A stretch of 64,000 bases of DNA from Protopterus annectens (Eukaryota > Chordata > Ceratodontiformes > Protopteridae): the NCBI RefSeq assembly GCF_019279795.1, contig NC_056735.1, forward strand, positions 1,936,475,468-1,936,539,467, in the 5' to 3' direction. The translations under genes were made by a program, and so were the position numbers. The notes beneath the pieces were generated by a model. The model was not told where the DNA came from. It made no database searches and saw only the letters and a program-made list of their open reading frames with translations. Below, piece after piece: positions 46,469-59,240 of the stretch. The stretch's first letter is position 1. Every line of letters starts with the position of its first letter.

Positions 46469-49340
46469 TTCATAGGTTCATACATTCATTGGTTTGTACT
46501 AGGCCAATGGCTCTGGAGCCTTTACAAGCCCAGCCCACAGAAGTGCCCTGGCATCAAGCTGCCATTATTTCCCAGTGCCTCTATCAAGTAGAGCCACTGG
46601 AGTGATCCCCAGGGTGAACTTTCTGTTTTCCATACACTCATCAAGATTTCTCTTGAAAAGGACCAGTGAGGTGCTCTGCTTGACATGGCATGGGAAGTCT
46701 ATTTCAGAGCATGGGCAGTCTCTGGGTTATGAACCTGTCCCTCCAGCATGTTCTGTTGACTGTGGTAATGAGATTGAGGTCTCTGTAGTGTGTGGTGTGA
46801 AGGGATTTCTTTAGGTGTAACATTTCTAACAGGGCTGGGTGAGACATGGCTTTGTAAGTCAAGCAGAGATTGCCTCTTAATAGACGATATGAGACAGAGA
46901 AAAGCTGGAGTTTTTTGAGTCAGTCCATGTAGGGCATGTGTTTAAGGCCTAGGATCCTCTTTGTGAGGTACTTTTGTGTACAGCTGTTTGACGTGTTTAG
47001 TGAGGTACATACCAAATGGGGCATTATACTCGATGACTGGTCTAATGAGAGGAGAGTAGAGAGAGATGATGACCTCTTTCTTCCTGGATGCAAAACCCTT
47101 AGTAATGAGATGTGCCACATAGAAGGCCTTTCTGACCACAGTGGCAATGTGGTGGTCAGAGGAGAGGTTGCTTTCAACCTGTGTCCCCAGATCTCCTATA
47201 ACACCTTCAGTGTTCAGTGGGCTACCATCAATGTGGTAATTAGTGGGAACTGAGTTTTTTCCCAAAGGGAATGATGATGCATTTTTTGGCATTAAGCTTA
47301 AGGCTATGGTTTCTACACCAGTCATTGGTCTCAGTGAGGCCTTTCTGTAGGATGTCTACATCACTTGGGGAGTTAATAATGGCTGCCAGCTTGCAATTGT
47401 CGGTGTACTTGGTCAGCTATTGTCCCACCATGTTGGCTTGGACTTTTGAGAAGTGCATATCAACCAGGAAAGGACCCAGGACCGATCGCTGTGGGACTCC
47501 ACTCATGACTGGTCAGCAGTCTGACTTGGAGTCTACCACTTTCACAATGTGGATTCTATCTGTGAGCCAATTTGCAACCCACCTTTTGATATAGGGGTTG
47601 ATGCCTAGTCTGGAGAGTCTATTAATAATTCCTGAGTGGGGAATGGTATCAAAGGCCTTGGACAGATCAAGGTAGGCTTTATGAACTGCCTTGTCCTCAT
47701 CCACAGCTCTGGTGACAGACTCAAAGAAGTCACCCAGGTTGAGCAGGCATGATCTACCCTTCACAAAACCAAATTGTGTGGGATCCAGAGTTTGGAGATT
47801 CCTTATATCCTTGTTAATTAGGTCCATGATGATGCACTCCATAGCCTTACATATCAGACTCGTCAGGCTAACGGGGCGATAATTCCAGTGGTCTGTAGTT
47901 ACTCCCCATTAATGGGGAGGGATGACTGTAGCAGTGTGCCATTCTGTAGGGACAAAGCCTGAGGTGAGGCTGTGATTGAACAGGGCACACAGGTGTGGTG
48001 CCAGTTCACTTTGTAGTTTATGTAGAACACAGCCAGGGACGATGAAGCTTTAACCTGTGCTGCAGTAATGCTGGGTGCCTGGCATTCTTTCGGTATTGTG
48101 ATTGGTCCTTTAGGGGGGAGAAATGGGTAAAGTTGGCACTGACTCCATCAGCCAGTATGTTGGCAATATCTGTTGTCTCAGTATAGGAGGTACCATTGTG
48201 CAGTAACTCTGAACAAATCTGGGTATTGCTGTGGAGATTCTTGATATAACTGTAGAAGGCTTTCTGATTGTTTTTAGTGTCTGCCACAATTCTGCCTTCA
48301 TAGCTAGCTTTAGAGGTTTTGATGAGGGATCTCAACTTTTTTGTTGAGGCTAAAGAGGGAGCTTTTCCAGTCTTGGGACTTCACCTTTTTCTGAAACAGT
48401 TTCTTCCTTCTGTTGTAGAGTTTGTTAATGGCAGGGGACCACCAGATTGGCTTCCTTTTTTTGGAGGAGAGCGTCTTGGTTCTGCTGGGTATGGCTAGTT
48501 GCATGCATTTATGTATGTGTTCGTACAGTGCATTGGTGTATGATTCAGTGGTCATGGACCTATTTTCCATTTGCATCGGCACTGTGAAGTTAGCCACCTC
48601 TGAGGATCCCAAAGTCAGCTTTGGAGAAGTTTTTCATGGTGGTTACATTTGCTGGTGTGTGGGTGAGATGTGGATTTCTATGGTAATTAGTTTGTGGTCA
48701 GATCTAACCAGGGAGGAATTGGCTACTGGTGTTGAGCAATGGTTGACCATGTTAGTAATAACCAGGTCAAGGATGTTGCTTTCTATAGTGGGGGTAAGAA
48801 TGAGCTGGTCCAGCGCATTGGAATTAATGAATTCCAGGAAGCATTGGGAAGTGTATTGGTGCATGTGTAGTTTCCCCAGTTGATGGAGGGGTAGTTGAAA
48901 TCACCCAGTATGAGAGTGTTGGGTTGGACCCTAATAGTTTCCAGGGTGCTTAGGAATGTGGAATAAGAGTCTTGGGACATGGTTGGGGATCTATAGCAGG
49001 CTATGGCCTGAATCGCCATCTACCCTAGATGTTAGTTGTACCTGAAGTATCTCCAATGCATTATGCTGGGCTACTTGTCTGGATATGTGCATATCCTTTA
49101 TGAATATGGAGACTCCACTGCCTTTGGAGCTTCGGTCCACTTTCTGGGGCCTAGAGGAGTGAAATAAGTTATAACTTGGTAGCACAGGGGTGCTTAATGC
49201 TGCTTTAAACCAGGTCTCTGTTACAGCATACATGTCAATGTTTTCCATTTTGAGGAGTGCTTCGAGTGAGTGCATCTTGAGATTTAGACTTCTAGCATTG
49301 AACAGCATGACCCTCAGATTGCATTTATTTATAGCTGTTA
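46469..49340 (-). pseudogene. CR1-like LINE ORF2 (EN-RT), best-preserved copy
   Basis: The minus strand holds an AP-type endonuclease: LRVMLFNARSLNLKMHSLEA, AVTETWFKAA with the catalytic Glu, GVSIFIKD, LILGDFNYPSINW, then after a frame change ILDLVITN and SLVRSDHKLI. Next come a linker (KRKPIWWSPAINKLYNRRKK) and RT: NYRPVSLTSLICKAMECIIM, TQFGFVKGRSCLLNL, AYLDLSKAFDTIPHSG, INPYIKRWVANWLTDR, a changed GVPQRSVLGPFL and KYTDNCKLAAII, where the catalytic FADD has become YTDN. The thumb continues to YNAPFGMYLTKHV. A few frameshifts and stops break it. The 3' end has the cataggtt tail at about 46469-46482. In CR1 elements these enzymes nick the target and copy the RNA in place. Confidence 0.85.
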
Positions 49341-50285
49341 TAGTGGTAGTTTGGTCTTTGAAACACCGCCTAAAAAAGGCACTCTGGGGTGGCAAGAGCC
49401 TTAGCCAGTATCCGGAAACCTAGGGGTGACAGATGCAGGCCATCTCTGGCAAAGTATCAAGGTCTGTCGATCATGTCATCCCAAGCAGACACATACTGGA
49501 TCCCCTTAGAATGACACCAAAAACTTAGCCAATTGTTGAAGTCAATCATTTTCTGCTTGTACTGCATTATCATTCTGGGTGACAGTGGGATGCTGCTCAG
49601 GGCTAGGGTCATACCTGCCTGGGCCACATAATCCGAGAGCTCCTCCATGTCTCTTTTCATGTAGTCCAGGGAGGTACATCTCAGGTCATTCACACCCACA
49701 TGGACAATGACAGAGTCATACTTGTACTTGTTGTGGAGTGACCTGAGTGTGTGTGTTATGTGTCGGATTGTGGAACCCGACAGACAGCTGACTGCTACCT
49801 TCTCCTTATTCAACCTAGTGAGTGGGATATCAGTGTGCCTCACTTTTGAGTCACCTATGATTAGTGTATTGGGCAAGCTGTTTTGCCTTAGGGGCTTAGT
49901 TGAGGGGCACACTGTGTAGGTGAGCTATGTGTCTTGTGATTTGTGCGGCATTGTGGTGGTCGAGTGCATTTCTGATTTGGAGGTCTCTGCTGTTTGGGTA
50001 GATTTCTAGTGAGAGCCTCCGTGAAGGTGGGTGTGTGGTTTGTGTTTTTATGTGAGAGCTGTGATGGTGGGTGTTCTGGAGGGCTATGTTTTCCATATGG
50101 TGTGGTGCAGGTGTTGACCTTTTCCTCTTGACCAGCTATTCCATTCTTCTCTGGAGAGTGCATATCTTCCAATTTGGATATAAAAGTGCATCTCTCACAA
50201 GTCTGAGTGTTGGGAGGTAAGAGAAGAGGGTTGTCTGTATACATGAGGCAGTTGCTACACTGCCTTAGAATGCGCAAGTTGCCAG
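49340..50285 (-). pseudogene. CR1-like LINE ORF1: zinc ribbon and SGNH esterase
   Basis: The frame near 50.28-49.9 kb starts MRILRQCSNCLMYTDN and TQTCERCTFISKLEDMH, a CxxC...CxxC zinc ribbon, then a Thr/Pro-rich linker. In the next frame (49.91-49.45 kb) comes an SGNH-type esterase: block I TLIIGDSKVRHTD with the Ser nucleophile, CLSGSTIRHI, block III YDSVIVHVGVNDL with the catalytic Asn, LDYMKRDMEELSDYVAQAGM, and block V FARDGLHLSPLGFRILAKAL with the Asp-His pair. All catalytic residues are present, though split over frames and a stop after WDDMIDRP. CR1-like ORF1 esterase domains are known; the substrate is not established. Confidence 0.85.
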
Positions 50286-50349
50286 GTTAATAGGAGAAAG
50301 CACAGGGAAATGACCTTTAGACATGGCAGGAGGGATGGTCATTATTAAT

Positions 50350-51640
50350 AAGTACTGGAGCTGTTTCCTTATAGGACGTTTAGTGCTGTTAGCACTTATG
50401 TGTGCCACAATAATTGCTACAAGAAACCAGATGATGTGCTATGTGAATAAGCTAGTTAAATGCAAGACAGAAGAGAACTAGCAAGATCTAAGAGAAAAAA
50501 ATTGAAGAGCAGACTTTTTGTCACCTGTAATAGTTTACCCTAGCTTAGTGGCACTGCATGGCGTGCAAACCCATGCAAACATGGACTTTTAAAGCAGAAA
50601 GTTGAAAGAGAGCTAGAAACCACTCCTCTTATGGTAGATAGGCTACCTAGTGCTTACCACTCCCACTGATACGCTGAGAGGTATCCTTCTAACACAGAAA
50701 GGTCTGGGGAACTCAGAAACTACAATACAGTCCTGAATGCAGCAAATCTGTATCTGGACTACTCTAGCAACAGGAAAGGTGATAAAACAAGGTAGAACTT
50801 TTTTTTAAATATGACAGTAGCAAACAAGCAAACTGATTTAAATAAATTGACCAATTAACCAATACAAAAGCTCAAAACTGAGCCCTGTTCCAGCAGTCTT
50901 CAATCAGACAAGCTCCAGTTGCACACTCCTATCACTAGGGTACAGGGGAACCTTCTCCAAAAAAAAGATGGCCTGTATTAGTGCTCAAGTTATACAAACA
51001 AAGCTAGACTCAGCAGGTCTGAATCTAGTCTATGCTACAGCAAACAAGGCACACCAATTTCAGAAAGAAACAGTTCAAATAAACAGGCACAACAAGCCTT
51101 TAACCAGACATTCCCAGCTCAGAAGGGCAGAACCTACCCTCTCCTCCCACAAGAGTGCAGACCACAAACCTTTTTAATGTAAAACAACTGGCCTGAGGCC
51201 CAAGTGCTTAAACCAAAAGGCTTAGAATAACAGTTACAATTTAATCAGGCTACTAACAAGCAGTAATAAATGCAGCAGCATAAACAAGTTTAAGGTTGAT
51301 AAACTACGGGTGTGGGTCTTCCCAAATGATCTCTCTCTACTCAGTAGAATAAGCTGATGAGACGAGACTGGGAGAAGTGTCCAAAATGAGATTTATAGTA
51401 GGGGTGGGCAACTCAAAAGCCATCAAATTTATGAACACAACAAGGACTGGACAGGTGAATGGGAACTCTTAAAACTCCAACAGAGCAGAAAACGTAAAAC
51501 AAAATAAATGTAATACTAGAATAAGATACAAAATAGAAGTGCTCAAACCTTAAATAAAGAGCTTCAAATCAAAATTAAATGCGGAGATGAGTGATACTCA
51601 GAGCAATGCAGACCACACAAACACTTCAGATAACTACAGA
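50350..51640. other. no gene recognised
   Basis: Unassigned sequence between two LINEs. It may contain the 5' leader of the L2-like LINE that follows, but no ORF1 motif was found. Confidence 0.3.
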
Positions 51641-53165
51641 TATTTCTAAATAAAATAGCAATGGTATGTCTCAGCTCCTCCCACTAATCTCCAAAGCCTT
51701 AGAAACAAGATACCTGAACTCCAGGCATGGATTTCACAAAACAACCCTGATATTATAGCAGCTACCTAAACCTGGTTGAAAGCATATGTAAAAGACACTG
51801 ACCTTTTCCACCAGGCTACTCATGCTTGAGAAGTGATCGGCCGAACAAGAGAGGAGGAGGAGGAGTAGCAATACTCTTCCTTAGCAAATATACATTAATT
51901 CCCTACTCAAAACCAACACCAAATTTCTCCCCAGCCGAAGTACTAATCTCTATATTGAAACTTAACAACCATAAAAATATTTGCATAATTGCTCTGTATA
52001 TTCCTCCAGGAAACAACATACCAGTATTAGAAAACATAATTGTCTAGACTTCACAAGACATAGATAATGAAACCATCATCGTAGGTGATGTAAACACTGA
52101 TTGGCTAGACATTGCCTACAACAATCCCTCAAAGAACATAAACCTTAATAACTTCTCCCAACCAAATGAAGACATCAGCAGACCCCACAAAAATAACATT
52201 TGGGGCTCCACAATAGATGGGATATTAGTGTCCCATGCTAACAATATCATCACTGCAGGCATACTACCTAATACCATTAGCGACCACCAACCAGCATATA
52301 TCCTATGCAAAACCACCCCAACCCCAGGGCAACACCAATACAAATCAACCAGAAATTTGACTAAGTTCCAATCATCCATATTTAATGAAACCTTAGCTAA
52401 AGTAAATTGGGAACCTCTCAAATCCCTGCCTCTTAACAAGGCTGTTGAGTTCTTTAACTTAACATTCTTAGACATCCTAAATAGGCAAGCACCCACCCTC
52501 CAAAAACAAATAAAATATAACCATTTAGCTGGCTCTCAAAATCCGCCAAAGAAGTCATGGCCACAAGGGATAAAATCTGAAAATCATGGCAGAAAAACAA
52601 AGACCCTACAACTCTAATACAATACAAACAACTTCGTAACCAGGCAAAACATCTAATAACTAATGATAAAAAAGCCCACTGCCTCCACCTACAATGCCAA
52701 CATAAAAATAATCCCAAAATATTCTGGTCCTTCATCAACCATCTATTACATCCAGGTTCTCAAAGCAACCCATCTCCTGACCCACACCATACCTCTATTG
52801 AACTTGCCACCCTCTTCAATTCCTACTTTATTAACACCATAGCTAACCTAACTACCACCTTTCCTATGGTTCACACAACCACCACCTCCAATACAGCTAA
52901 TGACCAAACCATCCCAGAAAACAATCCTATACACAGCTCTAACCTAAAATTCTCCCTCATACCCATTACCACAATAAAAAAAACTTTTAGTTAAGCTTAA
53001 GCCCTGTACTCTAACCACTGACAATCTACCCCCACACTTCCTGCAGCTAGCTGCAAACTCTATAGCTTATTTCATCAGCATACTCATTAACAGATCAATT
53101 AAAAGAGTCCCTTGTCCCAGACATCTGGAAAAAAGCATTCATTCTCCCCTTACACAAAGGTATCA
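51640..53165 (+). pseudogene. L2-like LINE endonuclease and RT start, 3'-broken
   Basis: The plus strand begins with LRNKIPELQAWISQNNPDII and AAT*TWLKAY. The stop TAA at 51767-51769 stands where the catalytic Glu of ITETWL belongs. Then come RSDRPNKRGGGGVAILFLSK, a strong L2/CR1-type endonuclease signature, IIVGDVNTDWLD (52.08 kb; GDFN altered to GDVN) and ISDHQPAYILC (52.28 kb). A linker leads to KLKPCTLTTDNLPPHFLQLA and SILINRSIKRVP (52.99-53.15 kb), the N-terminal RT region. Similarity stops at about 53165, where a different LINE starts. Wording (NIPP.FL..AA.SI) fits the L2 group better than the CR1-like copies elsewhere here. Confidence 0.7.
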
Positions 53166-53199
53166 GTAAAAAGAAATCCCCGACTCAGTGTGGCAGACA

Positions 53200-54996
53200 G
53201 AGATGGTGTTGCTATATAATGGGAAGGGGGAGGACATGAATAAACACTTACAGATTAGATATACTATGAGTAGTCATGTGTGGGTTTTGTGAAAAGTAGG
53301 TGATCTCTTCAATACTGTGAGGGAAAAGATGAAAAAGGCAGGGTTGATACTCGTGCATTTAGAAGGCTCTCATTTCAGTAAGATGGGACATTATCATAAT
53401 GACTCTGAAGAAAATATTCAGATAAGAAAGGAATTTATGGTGTATTAGAGCCTTATATAAGAAGCCAAATGTTCAAATTAGGGTAAATGGAGGTCTGTCA
53501 GATAGGGTAAGGTTTGGCAGAAGAACAGGTCAGGGATGTTCATTATCTAAAAATATTTCTGTGCTGGATATGAAAAATTTGGTGCAGATAATAAATGTAC
53601 TGATAGAAAGCTGGGGATTGACAGGCAAAAACAGTAGCATAATCTTGTTTTCAGATGACTGTGTGTTATTATTAGAAGGTGGAGATTGGATGTCACCTCA
53701 GGTGCTGTATATCTTTGAGAAATTTTGAAAGGATTCAGGCTTGGTGCCCAAAAATCATTAGTGATAGGGATTGTGGGGAGGAGGAAACAACATTCTGTAA
53801 GGCTGCCTTGGTCAAAAGGTTGGGGGATATTAAAGAGTAAAAATATATCTAACAGAGGGAGAAATCAGAAGGAAAAATTACAAGGAGCTAAGGGACATAA
53901 GAAATGGAATGTCAGACGAATGGTTCTGTACGGGGAACACTCTGATTGGAAGAACAGAAGGAGTAAGGGTAATGGTGCTACTAATGGTTATTTTTATTCT
54001 GAAGCATGTGTAGATAAAATGAATATTAATAGATTAAATGCAGAAGGTATGCAATATGTTTATATGGAGAGCAAGGAAAAACTGAATAGGCAAAGAAAAA
54101 GTGAGGGCCTGAAAGGTAACAGGGTTTGGGGCATGCCTGAGTTTAAGGGGAATGTTATAGTGGTAAACATTGTGCAGGTGGAGAGGTCATTGAAATGATA
54201 AGGCTATATGGAATGTTTGGGAAGTAATAATGTGAAAGAAAATAGAGAATTAGGTATATGGAATGAAACAAGAATAAGGAGACTTATGAAAGGAGTGAGA
54301 GTGAGAGGATAAAGAGAGACTATAATCAAGTGGTTATTGAATGGGAGTCATAATCATGCATTTAGGAGTGTGTTGAGAAACTGGGGTGAAAAAATAAAAG
54401 GTTGTGATACATAGACTAGGTAAGAGTAAAGGAAGAGAATGCAATATTTGCTGTCCAAGCAGGCAAAGGGGACTTTACAGCTAATGATAGGAGTCAGGTT
54501 AGTGTATATGGGTGTGAATAGTAGGGGTAATGTAAAGAGAAAAGAGATATGATGAAGAGGAAAAATGGGGGAATTAGAGGAAGGGAAAGTGATTGGGAGT
54601 ATAAAAATGTGAGAATATGGTAGATATGTAGAGATCTGTGAGAGGAGGTAGAAGTAACAGGCTTTAGTCAGCTTGAGGAGAAATGGATAAATGGTATAGG
54701 GAAATTATGATAAGTGGGTAGCAGCAACAGGCTATTATGGTGATGGTATGGGACACTAGAGTCATTAGAAAAGAGCAGCAAGTAGGAAAGTTCAAAGTGT
54801 TGAAGAAGAAGGAGAAAGTGTACTGTATTATTATGCAGTAGGGTTATAAAATAGTAAAGAAAAAATGGCAGGCAAAAGAAAACAGTATGGAACAAGCTAT
54901 GTAGAAGATTTGTAAAAGAGGGACAGGTGCTTTTTCGGCTCAGTCAGACACCCCTGGTTAACAAATGTAAAATAAAATAAATAAATAAAATAAAAT
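53200..54996 (+). pseudogene. L1/Tx1-like LINE, RT and 3' end
   Basis: The plus strand reads, over several frames, KKPNVQIRVNGGLSDRVRFG, RRTRQGCSLS and LFSDDCVLLLEGGDW (FADD to FSDD, ~53.65 kb), then FEKF*KDSGL and KSLVIGI. This is the RT motif B, motif C and thumb order of the L1/Tx1 clade. A ~157-codon Lys/Gly-rich frame (53.73-54.20 kb) continues it without known motifs. The unit ends in an A-rich AAATAAAT tail at 54963-54996, as expected for an L1-type 3' end. Confidence 0.6.
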
Positions 54997-54999
54997 GAG

Positions 55000-56085
55000 T
55001 GGAAGAATAGAGGGTAGGAGTAATGGTACTACTATTGGTAATTTACATGCTGAGGAATGTGCAGATTAAACCAATGGTGGTGTGACTAGATGTAATATAG
55101 AAGGTTTGTGATATGTTTGTATGGAGAAGGAGGAGAAGTGGAAAGAGAAAAGACTGAGTGAGGGTTTGAGAGGTGGTAGGATGGCCGGGTATCATTTGAG
55201 AGATATGCTGTGGAAGTAAATGTTGTGCAAAGAATGAGAGGTTTAAGAAATGACAACGTTAGCTGGAAGGCTTGGAAATATAATGATGGTAGGAAGAAAT
55301 AAGTATTTGAAATGGAAGTAGGAATAAGGACATTTATGATAGAAGAAGTGAGAGTGAGAGGACAAAGAAAGACTAGAATTAGGGATCTATTCAATGAGAG
55401 GCAACAGCATACATTTAAGGATGTGTTGTCAAACTGATGTGAAAAATGTTAAGAAACATAGACCAAGAAGAAGAGTAGAGGTAGAGAGGATAATATGTGC
55501 CTTCATGCAGGTATAGGGGACCTCTGAGTGGACAGGAATAAACTGTTTAGGGTATATGGAAGTGAATAGTAGGGTTGATGTGAGGAGAAGAAAGGAATGG
55601 TGAAAAAAAGGAGGTACTTGAGGAAGGAGAAGTGAATGGTGGTATAAAAAGGTAAGAATAGGGCAGCTATAGAGGGATCTGTGAGAGAAGGTAGAATTAA
55701 TAGGCTTTAGTCAGGTCAAGGAGAGAAGAATTAAGAAATGTAGGATATAGGAAAATGATGAAAACTGGGTAGAAGCAGGGGAGATGGTAATATTTCTAAA
55801 AGTATCAGGGTCCATGAGACATCAGTACATCAACAGACTATTATTCCAATTGTATGGGATCCTAAAGGTACTAGAGGGGGACAGCAATTGGGAAAGCACA
55901 GAGTACTGGAGATGTGGAAAAAAGTAGACTTTATTCATTTGTAGCAGGGATATACGGTGGTGCAGAAAGAATGCCAGACAGGTGAAAACAATATGGAGTA
56001 AGATATGTAACAGGAAGGAAAAGGAGGGAGAGGTGCTTGGTCTATTAGAGTAGTTAAAGAGCAAGAGATGTGGAGGGGAGCAAAG
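55000..56085 (+). repeat. second copy of the L1-like 3' unit, in tandem
   Basis: This 1.1-kb stretch repeats 53.94-54.95 kb in the same orientation: GGTAATGGT.CTACTA, then TATGGAGA..AAGGA, GGTAGAA.TAA.AGGCTTTAGT and CAAG.AGATATGT words occur in the same order and spacing. The copies are clearly diverged. It starts just after the A-rich tail of the first unit. Confidence 0.65.
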
Positions 56086-56099
56086 GAGGGAGATGTTTT

Positions 56100-57085
56100 T
56101 AATGCAGGGTGGCTAAATGAGGAACCTTCAAAGTGATGATAGTATGGGTATTAACAGTGTTAATGAAGAAAAGTATGACAGAGATAAGCAAGATAGCTAT
56201 AAATATAGGTAATAAAAGCTGGGTAAAAAGATTAGAAAAAAATAGAATATGGTCTTTGGAGATAGGCAGAAGACAGTAGGAGAGAGCATGAGAATGGAAA
56301 GATAGAATGAGTATTATAATTTGAGGTCAGGAAATGTAGTGGATAGGGACTGATATTATGGAAATAAAATATAAGGCATACACTGCTGTACTTGGAGTGC
56401 ACAGTGTATCACAATAGTGCAAAAATTAATTTTTTTTATTAAATTATATTGGATACAGCAGTGGGTTGTTTGGGACTGGATGGGGTGAGATGACAGACTT
56501 TGATTGGAAGTGCACTTTAATGAGCATGAGCATGAGTTAGTGAAAAAGGCGTTGACGATGTTCAAATGCACAACATAGTCATTTCTCCCACTATTGTATC
56601 ATTAGTAGTTCTCAAGCACTGACTATGCCTAATTCCGAACTAGAACTTAAGCTGCATAAAGCACACCTTTTTTCCTTTGTAAAGCAAGCAGAATACAGAA
56701 ACTCATCCATGCTTTCAAGAAAATCTTTTTTGCCAGAAGGAAATTAGAATAATAAGATTTAGACTGTGTGTTACCTTCTAAAATTCCCTTTCAGAAGTGC
56801 ACTATGAATGCACTCCTCCAGTCTTCCCAACTTATTTTCTAGAGATTGGCCAAAAAATTCCTTTCAGATCTTTTTCACTGTATATGTACTTTGGCTAATC
56901 CATCTTGCCTCACACCCACATTACTGAGCAACTTTCTTTGCTGTATGTTTATCTTCTGATTTGCAGTTTTACCTCGTCTGCCATCCACGTTATCTGCCTT
57001 CCTCTTCCTTTGTGAGTATTAAAGAATACATTTTATATTACTGATTGCAGTCTGAAATAGCTGTCTTCCTCTCCCCTTTGCTTTA
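56100..57085. other. no gene recognised
   Basis: Unassigned AT-rich sequence leading to a LINE 3' tail. Confidence 0.3.
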
Positions 57086-57092
57086 TCCATAC

Positions 57093-57375
57093 CTAGGTTC
57101 ATAGGTTCATAGGTAGATGCTAGGCTATTGGCCCAAAGGCCTACATAAGTCTAGCCAACAAGGTTTCCTGGCTTACGCCACCCAAGAAAGTTATTTTCCT
57201 GTGCCACTGTCGAGCAGAGACACAGAAGTGATCCCCGGGGTGTATTTCCTATTTCCCATCCACTCATCAAGATTTTTCTTGAAGAGTGCTAATGAAGAAC
57301 TTTGCTTGACATAGATGTGTAGCCTGTTCCAGAGTATGGGAAGTCTCTGGGACAGGAATATATCCCTCCAGCATA
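57093..57375 (-). pseudogene. CR1-like LINE 3' end fragment
   Basis: A ggttcataggttcataggt tail (57095-57113) is followed by the 3' region also seen at 8.26-8.50 and 46.5-46.7 kb (GCTA.GCTATTGGCCC, CCCCGGGGTGTATTTCC, CATCCACTCATCAAGATTTT). Minus-strand insertion, strongly 5'-truncated near 57.37 kb. Confidence 0.8.
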
Positions 57376-57579
57376 CCTAAATTTAAAACCATGTCTGTAG
57401 CAAATGAGGTTTCTATAATGCTATACCGACATGGACACGTGTTTATGAAATTTTTAGTGGTGAATTAGTGGTCACAAAATCATAAGTAGGGGTCATCACA
57501 ATTGAAAGATTAAGACCCAAGACTTCTATAAATTGGAAAGGTCAATACACTTATTGCCACTTAGTAGGTTTGCTATTTA

Positions 57580-57660
57580 ATTTTATTTATTTATTTACTT
57601 ATGTATGTATGTATGTATGTACGTACGCATGCATGTAGGTATTGATGTATTTATTTATTC
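57580..57660. repeat. (TTTA)n-(TATG)n microsatellite
   Basis: Interrupted tetranucleotide run switching from ATTT to GTAT units and back. Confidence 0.9.
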
Positions 57661-57959
57661 AATTTAACAAGGCTAGAACACTGATCAAAGTGGACATATT
57701 TTAGTTTCTGTCCAGATAAATATAAATGACAGTAGATGCCAGTTAACAAGAATAATTATGAATAAAAACAAAATATTATATGAAGATAGCAATGAATCAA
57801 TAGCAATGAATCAATAACAGTAATAAAAATAAAGTACACTGTACAGGGGACATTAAGAAAGGATAGTTAGAGTGAGGATGAAAGAAGAATGGAGTGGAAG
57901 AGTGAAGGGATAGAGCACAAAGCATATAAGATAGCAACATTAAGGTGAAAGCACAGAAA

Positions 57960-59240
57960 AGTTAACTCTATACAGTATATACAGTGTGGAAGAGATGGCA
58001 CATATTAGTGTAGGGAAATAATGTGAGGAAGATGAAGATGCCTGGCTGGTGAAGAAGACAGTGGGGAACTAGATGATGTGTATAAAGGGAAAGCATTTGG
58101 AAACTGTCTCTGACTTGAGATGATTTTTAAGCTAAGCATACAATGATGGGTATGAGGTAAGGTCTTTAAGATTAGTAGGGAGTGTTTTGAATAGTTTGTC
58201 ATCCAGAATGGAGAAGACATGGTTACTGCAATGAAGTGTTATTCTGGGACATTGATAAAGTGGACCAGCATGGTTATGTCTTCTTAAAATGTAACTGGTG
58301 GTCATCTGAAGAGGTTGGAAATAAGGGAAAGACAAGACTGTTCTCTGAAGAGCTTGTAGAGTTATGATCCAAGAAGCAGGTTGACACACTCTTGGACAGG
58401 TAGCCAGTTAGCTTTAGAAAGGATGATACAACAACATTCATTTCTAGGGGACAGGGTAATGAAATGTCTGATAGAGTTGCTTATAGTTTGAATGGCGGAC
58501 AAGTTTTTTGGATGCTGCTATAACTAGCGGAAGTCCATATTCAAGCAATACAAGTAGAACAACTTTGATTATGGCATTCCTGGTTGGTCTGGAGAGAAAG
58601 TGGGAAATTTTATAGGACAAAAATATGTGAGAATTTATTTTCTTCTATTTTTTTAGCTGAAGGTAAAATTTTAGTGTGGGGTCAAACCACATGATAAAGT
58701 GTTTTAAAGTGTCAACTTGATCAATGGGGTTGTCAAGATGGTCATGGATAAGAAGTGATTGACAGTTTTCCTGCAATTTAGGGTAGGTACCAAATAGCAT
58801 TTTTTTTTAATTTTGCAAGTGTTCAGAATTAACTATTTTGTTATTGAGCCAATTGATATGAGAAAGGAAGTCAGCTTGTAGTTGTTGCTATATGGCTAAG
58901 GAGGTCAGGTTTGAGTGAAAATGCCATGTCATCGGCACAAAGTAAGAGAGAGAGAGATGAAGGAGATCAAGTAGTAGTTTGTTAATGAGAATTTTTAAAA
59001 TAAGGAGAGCCAAAATGGAGCTCTGAGAGGACTTCTTGGAGTGGTAGCAGAGCAGGAGTTCTGAAACTGAACCAAAAAGTACCAACTGGAAAAATAAATT
59101 TTAAACCAGGGAGATGTATCTGGACTAATTCCAATGTCAGTTAGGTGATTTAAGAGATTGTTATGGTCAATCAGATCAAATGCACTGTTAGTCAGACAAC
59201 ACTGTGATAAGAATGTCTTGGCCACTTCATGTTTTTAATG
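57960..59240 (-). pseudogene. L2-like LINE RT and 3' end, minus strand
   Basis: The minus strand starts with RT motif A (SAFDLIDHNNLLNHLTDIGI, SPDTSPWFKIYFSSW; 59.10-59.2 kb) and runs through a broken motif B/C region (a VPMTWHFHSNL frame stands where YADD is expected). It continues with NCQSLLIHDHLDNP, LKHFIMWFDPTLKF and a C-terminal HVFSILDDKLFKTLPTNLKD with SYPSLYA. The final block matches the L2 pattern of F...P.LWN.LP..I followed by an SFK..LK region. Numerous frame breaks. Confidence 0.65.

Noticed and set aside
48422..48883. 153-codon plus-strand frame within the 46.5-50.3 kb LINE
   Set aside because: Antisense shadow of the EN-RT linker on the minus strand.
53725..54198. 157-codon plus-strand frame rich in Lys, Arg and Gly
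   Set aside because: It lies after the RT of an L1-like LINE on purine-rich DNA. No motif supports a separate gene; treated as part of the LINE remnant.
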